NCBI GenBank assembly: GCA_045124495.1
Contig: JBGVLX010000065.1
Coordinates: forward strand, 1 to 42,503
Reading direction: 5' to 3'
Length of the DNA: 42,503 bases
Source: RGIG1668 sp045124495
Lineage (GTDB): Bacteria > Bacillota > Clostridia > Lachnospirales > Lachnospiraceae
Shown: in pieces, positions 23,379-30,962 of the stretch
How the letters are laid out: each line of letters starts with the position of its first letter
Numbering within the stretch: position 1 is the first letter of the stretch
The notes under the pieces: generated by a model
Seen by the model: only the letters and a program-made list of their open reading frames with translations
What the model was told of the DNA's origin: nothing
The model's database searches: none
Translations under genes and position numbers: made by a program

Positions 23379-25595
23379 ATGAATTACAATTTAAAAAAGA
23401 GCATAAAAGGCAGAATTTTATGCGTCATTTTAGCACTTTGTCTGGCTGTTGCAGGAATTATTTCAATTCCAAATTCAAAGCCGGCGAATGCACAATATGC
23501 TAATAGCAACTATACACTTGCAGACAATATACAAGATGGTGTCATTTTACACTGCTTTAATTGGACATACAACGATATTAAAGCTGAACTACCGAACATT
23601 GCAGCAGCAGGTTTTACTTCAGTTCAGACCTCACCTGCACAGCCTTCTGTAAATTCAGGAGTATGGTATTGGCTTTATCAGCCACTAGGATTCTATGTTG
23701 GTACTAATGACCTAGGAACAAAGGATGAGCTTCGTTCCCTTTGTGAGGAAGCTGATAAATATGGTATTAAGGTAATCGTTGATGTTGTTGCAAATCACCT
23801 TGCAGGTAATCATTCTAACATTCAAAATGACCTGAAAGATGGACAGTTTTGGCATAACTATGGCCTAGTAACAAACTGGGCAGACCGTTATCAGGTGACT
23901 CATGGAGAAATCGGTATGCCTGACCTTAATAGCGAGCATGCTTACCTTCAACAATGTGTAAGCAATTATATTAATGAATTAAAAGGCTTAGGTGTCGATG
24001 GTATCAGATGGGATGCAGCGAAACATATTTCATTGCCAAGTGAAGGTTGTAATTTCTGGCCTGCAGTAACAAGTCAGGGACTATATCATTATGGAGAAAT
24101 ACTTGTAGGTCCGGATGACCGTCCAACCGGTAATGAAGGCTTGATGAAAGAGTACACAAATTACATGACAGTTACTGATAGCGCTTATGGAAAAACTCTT
24201 CGTGATTCCTTTGCATCAGGCACTGTACCAACAGCTTATGGTAACTGGTCTGCTCGTGGTATTTCAAATGATAAATTAATCTATTGGGGCGAAAGCCATG
24301 ATACATGGTCAAACAACCAGGATTGGGGCTACTCAAATGGCATGAGCCAGAATGTAATTGACCGTGCATATGCAGTTGCAGCAAGTAGAGACCAAGTAAC
24401 AGCATTATATTTCTCTCGTCCGGCCTCTACAAATAAAGACAGCATTAGAGCAGGACAAAAAGGAAGTACTCATTTTACAAGTAAAGAAGTTGCAGCAGTA
24501 AATCATTTCCATAATGCGATGATTGGACAGCCTGACTACTATACTACAGGAAACAACTGTGCAGTTGTTACCCGTAATACTGGTGCAGTTATTGTAGCAG
24601 GTAGTGGTGGTAACTTTGATGTTACAGTTCCAAATGGTGGAAGCTTAGCAGAACCAGGTACTTATACAGATGAAATTACAGGTGCAACATGGACCGTTAC
24701 ATCAACTACCATTTCCGGTAAGGTTGGTCCATCCGGTATTGCAGTAATTTACAAGGAAGGTGGTACAATAACTCCTCCACCAACAGAAAAAGGTACTGTT
24801 TACTACAAGAATACAAACAATTGGAACAATGTATACGCTTACTATTGGAGCAATAGTAATAAAAATATGACTACATGGCCGGGTGTGCCAATGACTAGCA
24901 TTGGAAACAATGAATACAGTGTAGAAATTCCTAAGGATGCTACCAACATCATTTTCAGCAACCAAGGAAGCTCAAAGACAGATGATTTGAATCTTCCAGG
25001 TATGGATATGATTTATGACAATGGCAGCTGGTCAGAATATGGCGGTGGACACATAGTACCAACCGTTTTTAACATTTATTATAAAAACACCAACAATTGG
25101 AGCAATGTATACGCTTACTATTGGAGTGACAGTAACACAAAGATGACTACATGGCCGGGGGACAAGATGTCAAGTGTTAAGGATAATTTATATGGTCTTT
25201 ACATTCCTAAAGATGCAAAATATATTATCTTTAGTGATGGAAATGGAACTAAGACCGATGATTTAACATTGGCAGGATTAAATAAAGTTTACAATAACGG
25301 CAGTTGGTCAAATTACGGTGATGATGTGATTATTCCGGTTGATAACAATGTTTATTACAAGAATACAAATAATTGGAGTAACGTATACGCTTATTACTGG
25401 AGTGACAGCAATACAAAGATGACTACATGGCCAGGTGTACAAATGACCAGTGCTGGAAATGGTACATACAAAATTGAAGTTCCTTCCGATGCGAAGTATA
25501 TCATCTTTAATAATGGAAATGGTTCACAAACAGGTGATATTACTTTAAATGGCACAGGAAAGATCTATAATAATGGAAACTGGTCTAATTATTGA
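23379..25595 (+). CDS. Secreted GH13 alpha-amylase with three C-terminal starch-binding repeats
   Basis: 738 residues. A Sec signal (KKSIKGRILCVILALCLAVAG) probably ends after PANA. The GH13 barrel has all four regions: DVVANH (135-140), GIRWDAAKH with nucleophile Asp 212, YGEILVG with acid/base Glu 240, and WGESHDTW with His 307-Asp 308. The barrel and its C-terminal beta domain end near residue 460. Three repeats of about 85 residues follow (from ~470, ~563 and ~653), each starting YYKNTNNW.NVYAYYWS and containing MTTWPG; this aromatic pattern is that of CBM26/CBM25 starch-binding modules. No sortase or lipid anchor is seen, so it is probably released. It hydrolyses alpha-1,4 links in starch. 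AGGAG precedes ATG 23379. Confidence 0.95.
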   Translation: MNYNLKKSIKGRILCVILALCLAVAGIISIPNSKPANAQYANSNYTLADNIQDGVILHCFNWTYNDIKAELPNIAAAGFTSVQTSPAQPSVNSGVWYWLYQPLGFYVGTNDLGTKDELRSLCEEADKYGIKVIVDVVANHLAGNHSNIQNDLKDGQFWHNYGLVTNWADRYQVTHGEIGMPDLNSEHAYLQQCVSNYINELKGLGVDGIRWDAAKHISLPSEGCNFWPAVTSQGLYHYGEILVGPDDRPTGNEGLMKEYTNYMTVTDSAYGKTLRDSFASGTVPTAYGNWSARGISNDKLIYWGESHDTWSNNQDWGYSNGMSQNVIDRAYAVAASRDQVTALYFSRPASTNKDSIRAGQKGSTHFTSKEVAAVNHFHNAMIGQPDYYTTGNNCAVVTRNTGAVIVAGSGGNFDVTVPNGGSLAEPGTYTDEITGATWTVTSTTISGKVGPSGIAVIYKEGGTITPPPTEKGTVYYKNTNNWNNVYAYYWSNSNKNMTTWPGVPMTSIGNNEYSVEIPKDATNIIFSNQGSSKTDDLNLPGMDMIYDNGSWSEYGGGHIVPTVFNIYYKNTNNWSNVYAYYWSDSNTKMTTWPGDKMSSVKDNLYGLYIPKDAKYIIFSDGNGTKTDDLTLAGLNKVYNNGSWSNYGDDVIIPVDNNVYYKNTNNWSNVYAYYWSDSNTKMTTWPGVQMTSAGNGTYKIEVPSDAKYIIFNNGNGSQTGDITLNGTGKIYNNGNWSNY

Positions 25596-25644
25596 TAATT
25601 TCATGAATAAGATTTAAGAAGTTTAAGGTTATAGGATAAGACAG

Positions 25645-25684
25645 ATGCTCTTTCTAAGCTGTGGTTTAGAAAGGGCATTTTTTA
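25645..25684 (+). terminator. Amylase terminator
   Basis: TGCTCTTTCTAA (25646-25657) pairs with TTAGAAAGGGCA (25666-25677), one wobble, followed by T6. Confidence 0.85.
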
Positions 25685-25788
25685 TGTTGTTATTGTATTC
25701 ATTTGAGGGTTTTGTATGTAAAGGATGCTGAAATGGTGTAAAATATTAGAGGAATATTTGGGGAAAAATTTATATTTTATAATGAAAA

Positions 25789-25810
25789 ATAACTCAGAAT
25801 GAGTTATAAT
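25789..25810 (+). promoter_or_regulatory. Operator-like palindrome over a -10 box
   Basis: ATAACTCA (25789-25796), GAA, TGAGTTAT (25800-25807) is a perfect 8-bp inverted repeat. It overlaps TATAAT (25805-25810), a likely -10 for the rubrerythrin fusion gene 150 nt downstream. It does not match the PerR or Fur consensus, so the regulator is unknown. The -35 is weak. Confidence 0.5.
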
Positions 25811-25961
25811 AACAAAGTACTAAGATCAATCGGTTTATAGGTTGCACCAGTCTGTAAATATAAAGGGTGAAAGACATGAGTTTTTAGTGTTTTGTTCTTC
25901 CTTTTTTGTCTGTATGTAACATTATGAACCGGGGAATTGAATTAAAAAAGGAGGTATTCGG

Positions 25962-27137
25962 GTGGATAAAAAAGCGATGAATCATTTAAGTTATGGTTTA
26001 TTTGTTCTGACTGCGAAGATGGATGGCAAGGACAATGGATGTATCATTAATACAGCACAGCAGGTAACAGCAGAACCAAATCGTATTAGCATTGCAGTAA
26101 ATAAAGCGAATTATACCCATGATATGATTGTAAATACAGGGGCTTTTACAGTATCTGTCATCAGCGAACAGGCAAAATTTGATTTGTTTGAAAGATTCGG
26201 TTTCAGTTCTGGAAAGGATACAGATAAGTTTGCAGGCTTCGATGGTTTTAAAACCGGTGACAACGGTATCCGGTATATTACAAAGGGTACCAATTCCTAT
26301 ATTTCTGCAAAGGTAGAAAAAATGGAGGATTTAGGTTCTCATACACTTTTTATTGCAGAAGTTACAGATATGAAGGTTTTAAGTAGTGTCGCATCTGCAA
26401 CCTACAGTTATTATCATGATAATATCAAGCCAAAGCCAAAGGAAGTTGGAAAGACAGAAGATGGACAGACCATTTGGAGATGCACCATCTGTGGTTATGA
26501 ATATGTAGGTGAAGAATTACCGGAAGATTTTGTTTGCCCACTGTGCAAACATCCGGCATCTGATTTTGAAAAAATAGTAAAGGAGAAAAAAGAAATGGCA
26601 ACAAACAAGTACGCAGGAACAAAAACAGAAAAGAACTTATGGGAGGCATTTGCAGGAGAATCACAGGCAAGAAACAAATATACTTATTTCGCTTCTGTAG
26701 CAAAGAAAGCTGGATACGAGCAGATTGCAGCTTTATTTTTACAAACTGCAGAAAATGAAAAAGAACATGCAAAATTATGGTTTAAAGCATTAGGAGAATT
26801 GGGAGATACTCCGGAAAACCTTTTACATGCGGCAGAAGGTGAAAATGCAGAATGGACGGATATGTACGAGCGTATGGCTAAGGATGCGGAAGAAGAAGGA
26901 TTTCCTGAACTTGCAGCTCAGTTCAGAGGGGTTGCAGCCATTGAAAAAATGCACGAAGAAAGATACAGAGCATTGCTTCACAATGTAGAAGCCATGGAAG
27001 TATTTAAAAAGAGCGGTGTTACCATGTGGGAATGCCGTAACTGTGGCCACGTGGTAGTAGGATTAGAAGCTCCACAGGTTTGCCCTGTATGTAATCACCC
27101 ACAAAGCTACTTCGAAGTAAGAAAAGAAAATTACTAA
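25962..27137 (+). CDS. Flavoredoxin-rubredoxin-rubrerythrin fusion protein
   Basis: 391 residues from GTG 25962, with AAGGAGG 7 nt upstream. Residues 1-~160 are a flavin-reductase-like FMN-binding split barrel (MNHLSYGLFVLTAKMDGKDNGCIINTAQQVT). Residues ~168-205 are a rubredoxin with CTICGYEYVGEELPEDFVCPLC. From residue 212 a complete rubrerythrin follows: a diiron four-helix bundle with ESQARNKY, ENEKEHAKLW and EKMHEERYRALL, then a C-terminal rubredoxin (CRNCGHVVVGLEAPQVCPVC). Electrons can pass from NAD(P)H through FMN and Fe-Cys4 centres to the diiron site, which reduces peroxide. An internal ribosome site makes separate rubrerythrin likely too. The operator-like site at 25789 and the adjacent ahpCF fit an oxidative-stress role. 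Confidence 0.93.
   Translation: MDKKAMNHLSYGLFVLTAKMDGKDNGCIINTAQQVTAEPNRISIAVNKANYTHDMIVNTGAFTVSVISEQAKFDLFERFGFSSGKDTDKFAGFDGFKTGDNGIRYITKGTNSYISAKVEKMEDLGSHTLFIAEVTDMKVLSSVASATYSYYHDNIKPKPKEVGKTEDGQTIWRCTICGYEYVGEELPEDFVCPLCKHPASDFEKIVKEKKEMATNKYAGTKTEKNLWEAFAGESQARNKYTYFASVAKKAGYEQIAALFLQTAENEKEHAKLWFKALGELGDTPENLLHAAEGENAEWTDMYERMAKDAEEEGFPELAAQFRGVAAIEKMHEERYRALLHNVEAMEVFKKSGVTMWECRNCGHVVVGLEAPQVCPVCNHPQSYFEVRKENY
26579..26597 (+). promoter_or_regulatory. Internal ribosome site and start for stand-alone rubrerythrin
   Basis: AAAGGAG (26579-26585) lies 9 nt before an in-frame ATG (26595) whose product MATNKYAGTKTEKNL is a canonical rubrerythrin N-terminus of 180 residues. This looks like a former gene border without its stop codon. 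Confidence 0.65.
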
Positions 27138-27142
27138 TTTAG

Positions 27143-27207
27143 AAAAAGCTTCTATCATCTTGCTGTGTTTCACTGACATATGCCGGATGATAAGAAGCTT
27201 TTTTTTT
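27143..27207 (+). terminator. Terminator after the rubrerythrin fusion
   Basis: AAAAAGCTTCTATCATC (27143-27159) pairs with GATGATAAGAAGCTTTTT (27186-27203) and ends in T9. Confidence 0.88.
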
Positions 27208-27251
27208 ATAAAAAGAAACTGTTAGCTAAGTACGGAAGGTTAAGTCTATGA

Positions 27252-27704
27252 TTCAAACATGTGGTTACTGAAGAGTTACCGGAAAGTGTAAAGGATGCCA
27301 CAAGAATAGGAAATCCTATGGAACCTGATATTGAGGTGATTGCTTCCCTGGAGCCTACCTTGATTGTATCGGCACAGAATGAGAGAAATGACGGGGAAAT
27401 GTTTTTTACCATAAGTCGTACCATGAAAGATAGAGGATATGAGTTTTTAGAACTTACGAAAATGGTAAAGAGCGATGGCTACCGCTATATTATGAATCGA
27501 CATAAGGGGGCCGATACCCTGCCTTTAGGAGCAGGAGCAGGCGGTTGCGTAAACGGCCTTGCAATGATGAATCCCATTAAACTTGAGGAATATGAAGAAA
27601 GTGTGTTACATTTTAATGACAGAAAAAGGCATCTTCTGGGGAAATACCATATCCAGGGAATTATCAAAAATGGTATTATAGATTGCAAGGAGTCAAAAAT
27701 ATAA
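27252..27704 (+). pseudogene. Hybrid remnant: periplasmic binding protein fused to radical-SAM (HemN/ChuW-like) tail
   Basis: The frame joins two unrelated pieces. Residues ~1-45 (VTEELPESVKDATRIGNPMEPDIEVIASLEPTLIVS) match the N-terminal lobe of iron/haem/cobalamin ABC binding proteins of the BtuF/FecB fold. Residues ~46-147 (FFTISRTMKDRGYEFLELTKM, then ADTLPLGAGAGGCVNGLAMMNP) look like the C-terminal half of a coproporphyrinogen-oxidase-like radical-SAM protein (HemN/HutW/ChuW group), without the CxxxCxxC cluster. There is no signal peptide or good start; GTG 27261 lacks a ribosome site, and an in-frame TGA lies at 27249-27251. A large deletion that fused the ends of two neighbouring haem-acquisition genes explains this best. 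Unlikely to be functional. Confidence 0.65.
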
Positions 27705-27795
27705 GAAATCCGCATTATTCGAGTTACTTGCTTATGTTTTGCAAACTTTTGATCTTAGTATCATATCATCAGATTCTGTTTAGTTTCACTATAAT

Positions 27796-27850
27796 AACAC
27801 CTCGGTCTAATAAGATATGATCTTAAAATCAGCCGAGGTGTTTCTTTTTG
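27796..27850. terminator. Bidirectional terminator between convergent genes
   Basis: ACACCTCGG (27797-27805) pairs with CCGAGGTGT (27833-27841), with a T-rich tail on the right and an A/T-rich left side. It separates the plus-strand remnant and the minus-strand ahpF. Confidence 0.75.
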
Positions 27851-27902
27851 TGGATTTATTTGCTTTGTTTTCGGTTATTGTAGGATGACCGGACAGTTGA
27901 GA

Positions 27903-29630
27903 CTATCCAATCAAATCCAATATCTGTCTGATGTTTTTCTTTCCAAATGAAACCTTTTCATCATTAAGGACCAGACATGGAACGCTCATGACATGATAAC
28001 GCTCTTTTAAGTCTTCAAAATGATTTAAATCATAAACTTCTGCACGGATGTTAGGGTTTATGGAGGCAATCTTTTGGGCAGCAGTTACAAGTTCCGGACA
28101 CATGGTACAAGAAAGTGATACAAGCACTTTCAGATCAACAGGTTCCGTAATAGAATGGATTTCTGCTTCTATCTGGGAATCCAGTGCCTGACCGGTACCG
28201 GAAGCGTTGTAAAGACCAAGGACAAAGGAGGTAAATTCGTGACCACCAGGTACACCGTGGAATGCAAGTCCTGTTTCGGTACCATCTGACAGACAGACAC
28301 GAACACAAGGGGCATCCGAATTTTTGTTTTCTCGGTCTATGATTTCCACAGAAAGCTTTTCTGTCATAGAAGCCAGTGTCTGCATATAACCTTCTAATTC
28401 CGTGGAAACGGAACGTTCATCTAAATAAAGTCTAAGCAGCAGAGGCTGTTCCATTCGGGAAAATACCGTATCCAGCTGTGCTTTCATATCAGCAGTAAAA
28501 AGTTCATTGGAAGAACCGGAATCTGATAAATCGGAACCGGATGAGCCGGAATTTGGTGAATTTGAACCAGTTAAATTGGAACTAGATGAATTCGAATCGG
28601 TTGAACTCACCCCAGCTTTCGAAGAAGTTACATTTTTGGTTATCGGTAAGTCTGGCTTAAATCCGGTTTTTTGCTGAAGGGCAGCTGCGTATTTTTCCAG
28701 TTCCGTGGCAGCAAGGGCACCATCACCTACTGCAGTCACCACCTGTCTAAGCGGTTTTATGCAGACATCGCCGGCAGCATAGAGGCCATCAACATTGGTT
28801 TTCTGGCTGCTATCAGTAATGATATAGCCTTGTTGGTCTAACTTTGCAATTCCTTTTACCAAGGATGTGGCAGGTACATAACCGGCAAATACAAATACAC
28901 CGAAAGTATCATTTCCTTCGGCACGGTATTCTGTAACCTCACCGGACACAGTGTTTTTGTAACGGATATAATTTAAACCGCTGTCACCAGATACTTCTTC
29001 TACAATGGTGTCCGTAAGAACAGTAATTTTCTCGTGATTCCTTGCCTGTTCTGCTACGGATTTTGCACAGGTGAAATCTTCTTCCCGTACCAAAATCGTA
29101 ACCTTGCGTGCAAATTTTGTAAGAAAAACACTTTCTTCTGCAGCTGCAAAGCCACCACCAATGACGAAAACATCTTTACCAGTGAAAAATTCACCATCGC
29201 AAGTAGCACAGTAAGCCACACCACGTCCCTTATTTTCTTCTTCCCCTTTAAATCCAACGGTTCTAGGGTGAGCACCGGTGGCAAGAAGTACACCGAAGCA
29301 TTGATAATCCCCACGACTTGTATGAACGACTTTAATCTCTTCTTCTATGGATAAACGTTCTACCTCAGTCAGAACAAATTCTGCGCCAAAGTCTTGGGCC
29401 TGTTTTCGAATGGTTTCTGTCAGTTCTTTTCCGCTGGTTTTATGAACACCGGGATAATTTACAATCTCGGAGGTAATGGTAATCTGTCCACCGAAATGAT
29501 CCTTTTCCATAACCAGTACACGGTAACGGGCCCTAGCCAGATAAAGTGCAGCGGTGAGCCCTGCAGGCCCACCACCGACGATGATCACATCATAAAATCG
29601 TTCCTTGTTGATGCTGTCAGGGCGTCCCAT
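27903..29630 (-). CDS. ahpF: AhpF-like peroxiredoxin reductase with C-terminal thioredoxin-fold domains
   Basis: 575 residues. Residues ~12-320 are a thioredoxin-reductase-like flavoprotein: FAD motif GGGPAGLTAALYLARA, redox-active CATC near residue 140, NAD motif GGGFAAAEES, and DGLYAAGDV. A Ser-rich, Gly/Asn/Asp low-complexity linker of about 35 residues (345-380) follows. The last ~190 residues form a double thioredoxin-fold unit with one active CTMC motif and a cis-Pro (MSVPCLVL). In classical AhpF the double-fold unit is at the N-terminus; here it is at the C-terminus. It should pass electrons from NAD(P)H to AhpC, encoded just upstream; the two genes overlap by one base (TAATG). Confidence 0.92.
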   Translation of the reverse strand: MGRPDSINKERFYDVIIVGGGPAGLTAALYLARARYRVLVMEKDHFGGQITITSEIVNYPGVHKTSGKELTETIRKQAQDFGAEFVLTEVERLSIEEEIKVVHTSRGDYQCFGVLLATGAHPRTVGFKGEEENKGRGVAYCATCDGEFFTGKDVFVIGGGFAAAEESVFLTKFARKVTILVREEDFTCAKSVAEQARNHEKITVLTDTIVEEVSGDSGLNYIRYKNTVSGEVTEYRAEGNDTFGVFVFAGYVPATSLVKGIAKLDQQGYIITDSSQKTNVDGLYAAGDVCIKPLRQVVTAVGDGALAATELEKYAAALQQKTGFKPDLPITKNVTSSKAGVSSTDSNSSSSNLTGSNSPNSGSSGSDLSDSGSSNELFTADMKAQLDTVFSRMEQPLLLRLYLDERSVSTELEGYMQTLASMTEKLSVEIIDRENKNSDAPCVRVCLSDGTETGLAFHGVPGGHEFTSFVLGLYNASGTGQALDSQIEAEIHSITEPVDLKVLVSLSCTMCPELVTAAQKIASINPNIRAEVYDLNHFEDLKERYHVMSVPCLVLNDEKVSFGKKNIRQILDLIG

Positions 29631-30193
29631 TACAGTAACCCCACAAGATCAAGACTTGGTTTTAAAGTTTCTGCACCTGGCTGCCATTTTGCCGGGCATA
29701 CTTCATCCCCATGTTCTGCAACAAACTGGCAAGCCTGCACTTTACGTAACAGTTCATCTGCATTACGGCCAACGTTTCCGGCAGTTACTTCATAACCAAC
29801 GATGTTTCCTTCTGGATTTACAATGAAAGTACCACGTTCTGCCATACCATCAGATTCAATCAATACTTCGAAATCCTTTGCTAGAGCATGGGTTGGATCT
29901 GCAAGCATAGGGTAATTAATTTTCTTGATTCTGTCTGATGCATCATGCCATGCTTTGTGAACAAAGTGGCTGTCTGTTGATACAGAATAAATTTCGCAGC
30001 CCAGTGCCTTAAATTCTTCATACTTATTTGCAAGGTCTTCTAATTCTGTAGGACAAATGAAAGTAAAGTCAGCAGGATAGAAGAAAAATACACTCCATTT
30101 ACCAAGAATATCTTCTTTCTTTACTGTTTTGAATTCATTTTTATGAAACGCCTGTACTGTAAAATCGTTAATTTCTTTGTTAATCAATGACAT
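29630..30193 (-). CDS. ahpC: AhpC-type 2-Cys peroxiredoxin
   Basis: 187 residues starting at the ATG ending at 30193, with AAGGAGA 9 nt upstream on the minus strand; the frame extends seven codons further up without support. The peroxidatic Cys is in FYPADFTFICPTEL near residue 47 and the resolving Cys in HGDEVCPAKW near residue 166. It reduces hydrogen peroxide and organic peroxides, being re-reduced by the AhpF-like protein encoded directly after it. Transcription probably starts from the promoter at 30253-30281, with a PerR-like box next to it. Confidence 0.96.
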   Translation of the reverse strand: MSLINKEINDFTVQAFHKNEFKTVKKEDILGKWSVFFFYPADFTFICPTELEDLANKYEEFKALGCEIYSVSTDSHFVHKAWHDASDRIKKINYPMLADPTHALAKDFEVLIESDGMAERGTFIVNPEGNIVGYEVTAGNVGRNADELLRKVQACQFVAEHGDEVCPAKWQPGAETLKPSLDLVGLL

Positions 30194-30252
30194 AATAATA
30201 ATCTCCTTTTTCATTTCTTTTGATATAGTGTTTGTGTTTCTTTACATTTTAT

Positions 30253-30305
30253 ACATTAACAGATGAGAATAAGGATGTCAATAGTAAATAGTAATGATTA
30301 TTATT
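30253..30305 (-). promoter_or_regulatory. ahpCF promoter with PerR-like box
   Basis: On the minus strand TTGACA (30276-30281), 17 nt, TAATGT (30253-30258). Just upstream, 30287-30305 is a 9-1-9 palindrome with one mismatch (AATAGTAAT, G, ATTATTATT) that matches the PerR consensus TTATAAT-N-ATTATAA at 11 of 14 positions. Peroxide control by PerR is therefore likely. Confidence 0.7.
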
Positions 30306-30417
30306 TAGAAGTTGAAATGAAAGTACATAAATTATCTTCGAAAACTTTGAAAAGCCTTATAAAATGAGGGTTTATAATGTGCATTGTTATTTTGCTGTTT
30401 ATGTTTGGTGATAAAAA

Positions 30418-30453
30418 ATTATTCATCTATATAAAATTATTCATCTATATAAA
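30418..30453 (+). repeat. 18-bp perfect tandem duplication
   Basis: ATTATTCATCTATATAAA occurs twice end to end (30418-30435, 30436-30453), directly upstream of the -35 box of the ZIP operon. It may be a UP-like element or a recent slippage product. Confidence 0.85.
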
Positions 30454-30458
30454 ACTTA

Positions 30459-30514
30459 TTGACAACTTAATGGATTGTGGTTACAATATAATTAAAAAGT
30501 TAGTCTAAACTAAC
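30459..30514 (+). promoter_or_regulatory. Promoter and GTTAG-N6-CTAAC metal box of the ZIP operon
   Basis: TTGACA (30459-30464), 17 nt, TACAAT (30482-30487). The inverted repeat GTTAG-TCTAAA-CTAAC (30499-30514) sits immediately after the expected transcription start, a classic repressor position. Three further sites of identical form lie at 37016, 37530 and 41071. The spacing and bases recall DtxR/IdeR/MntR-type operators. Confidence 0.7.
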
Positions 30515-30566
30515 TGGAACAATCATAAGGAAAAAGGATATGTTAATAATAAAGGGAGGGATTCGG

Positions 30567-30713
30567 ATGAGTGCTATATTACTGATGGGTGCATTAAGTG
30601 GAAACTTTGATATACCGGTTCCGGCAATGGTATTCGCATTCATTTTATTTGCTTTCATACAATGGATAAAAAGGAAATGCCGTGTGTTTTTGAGAAGGAA
30701 CAGGGAAAAATAA
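30567..30713 (+). CDS. Small membrane protein in the ZIP operon
   Basis: 48 residues from ATG 30567, with GGGAGGG 6 nt upstream. It has one hydrophobic helix (PVPAMVFAFILFAFIQWI) followed by a strongly basic tail (KRKCRVFLRRNREK). It is the first gene after the metal-box promoter and precedes another small membrane protein and the ZIP transporter, so a metal-related role is likely. No known family is recognised. Coding is supported by the ribosome site and helix-plus-basic-tail layout. Confidence 0.6.
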   Translation: MSAILLMGALSGNFDIPVPAMVFAFILFAFIQWIKRKCRVFLRRNREK

Positions 30714-30769
30714 AAAGTTGGAATACCTTTTAACCCGACATCATTTTATAAATGTATAGGAGAATAGTT

Positions 30770-30919
30770 ATGGAAGATATCATTATTATTGGAATTATTG
30801 TAGTTTTGATGGTGGCTGGAATTCGCTCCAGTGGGAAAATACGGTGTATGTTGACAATATGTGCCATATTTTTTTGTATGATTGACATGGAGGCATATGT
30901 ATGCCATACTATTTCATAA
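30770..30919 (+). CDS. Small Cys-containing membrane protein (FeoB-associated-like start)
   Basis: 49 residues from ATG 30770, with TAGGAGA 6 nt upstream. The N-terminus MEDIIIIGIIVVLMVAGIRSSGK resembles the membrane helix of the FeoB-associated Cys-rich proteins (compare the protein at 39606). After that the sequence is hydrophobic with four Cys (IRC, TIC, FFC, YVC) instead of the usual Gly/Cys-rich tail, so the 3' part may have frameshifted. It ends 43 nt before the ZIP start. Confidence 0.5.
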   Translation: MEDIIIIGIIVVLMVAGIRSSGKIRCMLTICAIFFCMIDMEAYVCHTIS

Positions 30920-30962
30920 ATTAGAAGAAGCAAACAAAAGAATGAAGAGAGGGGAGCGTATT

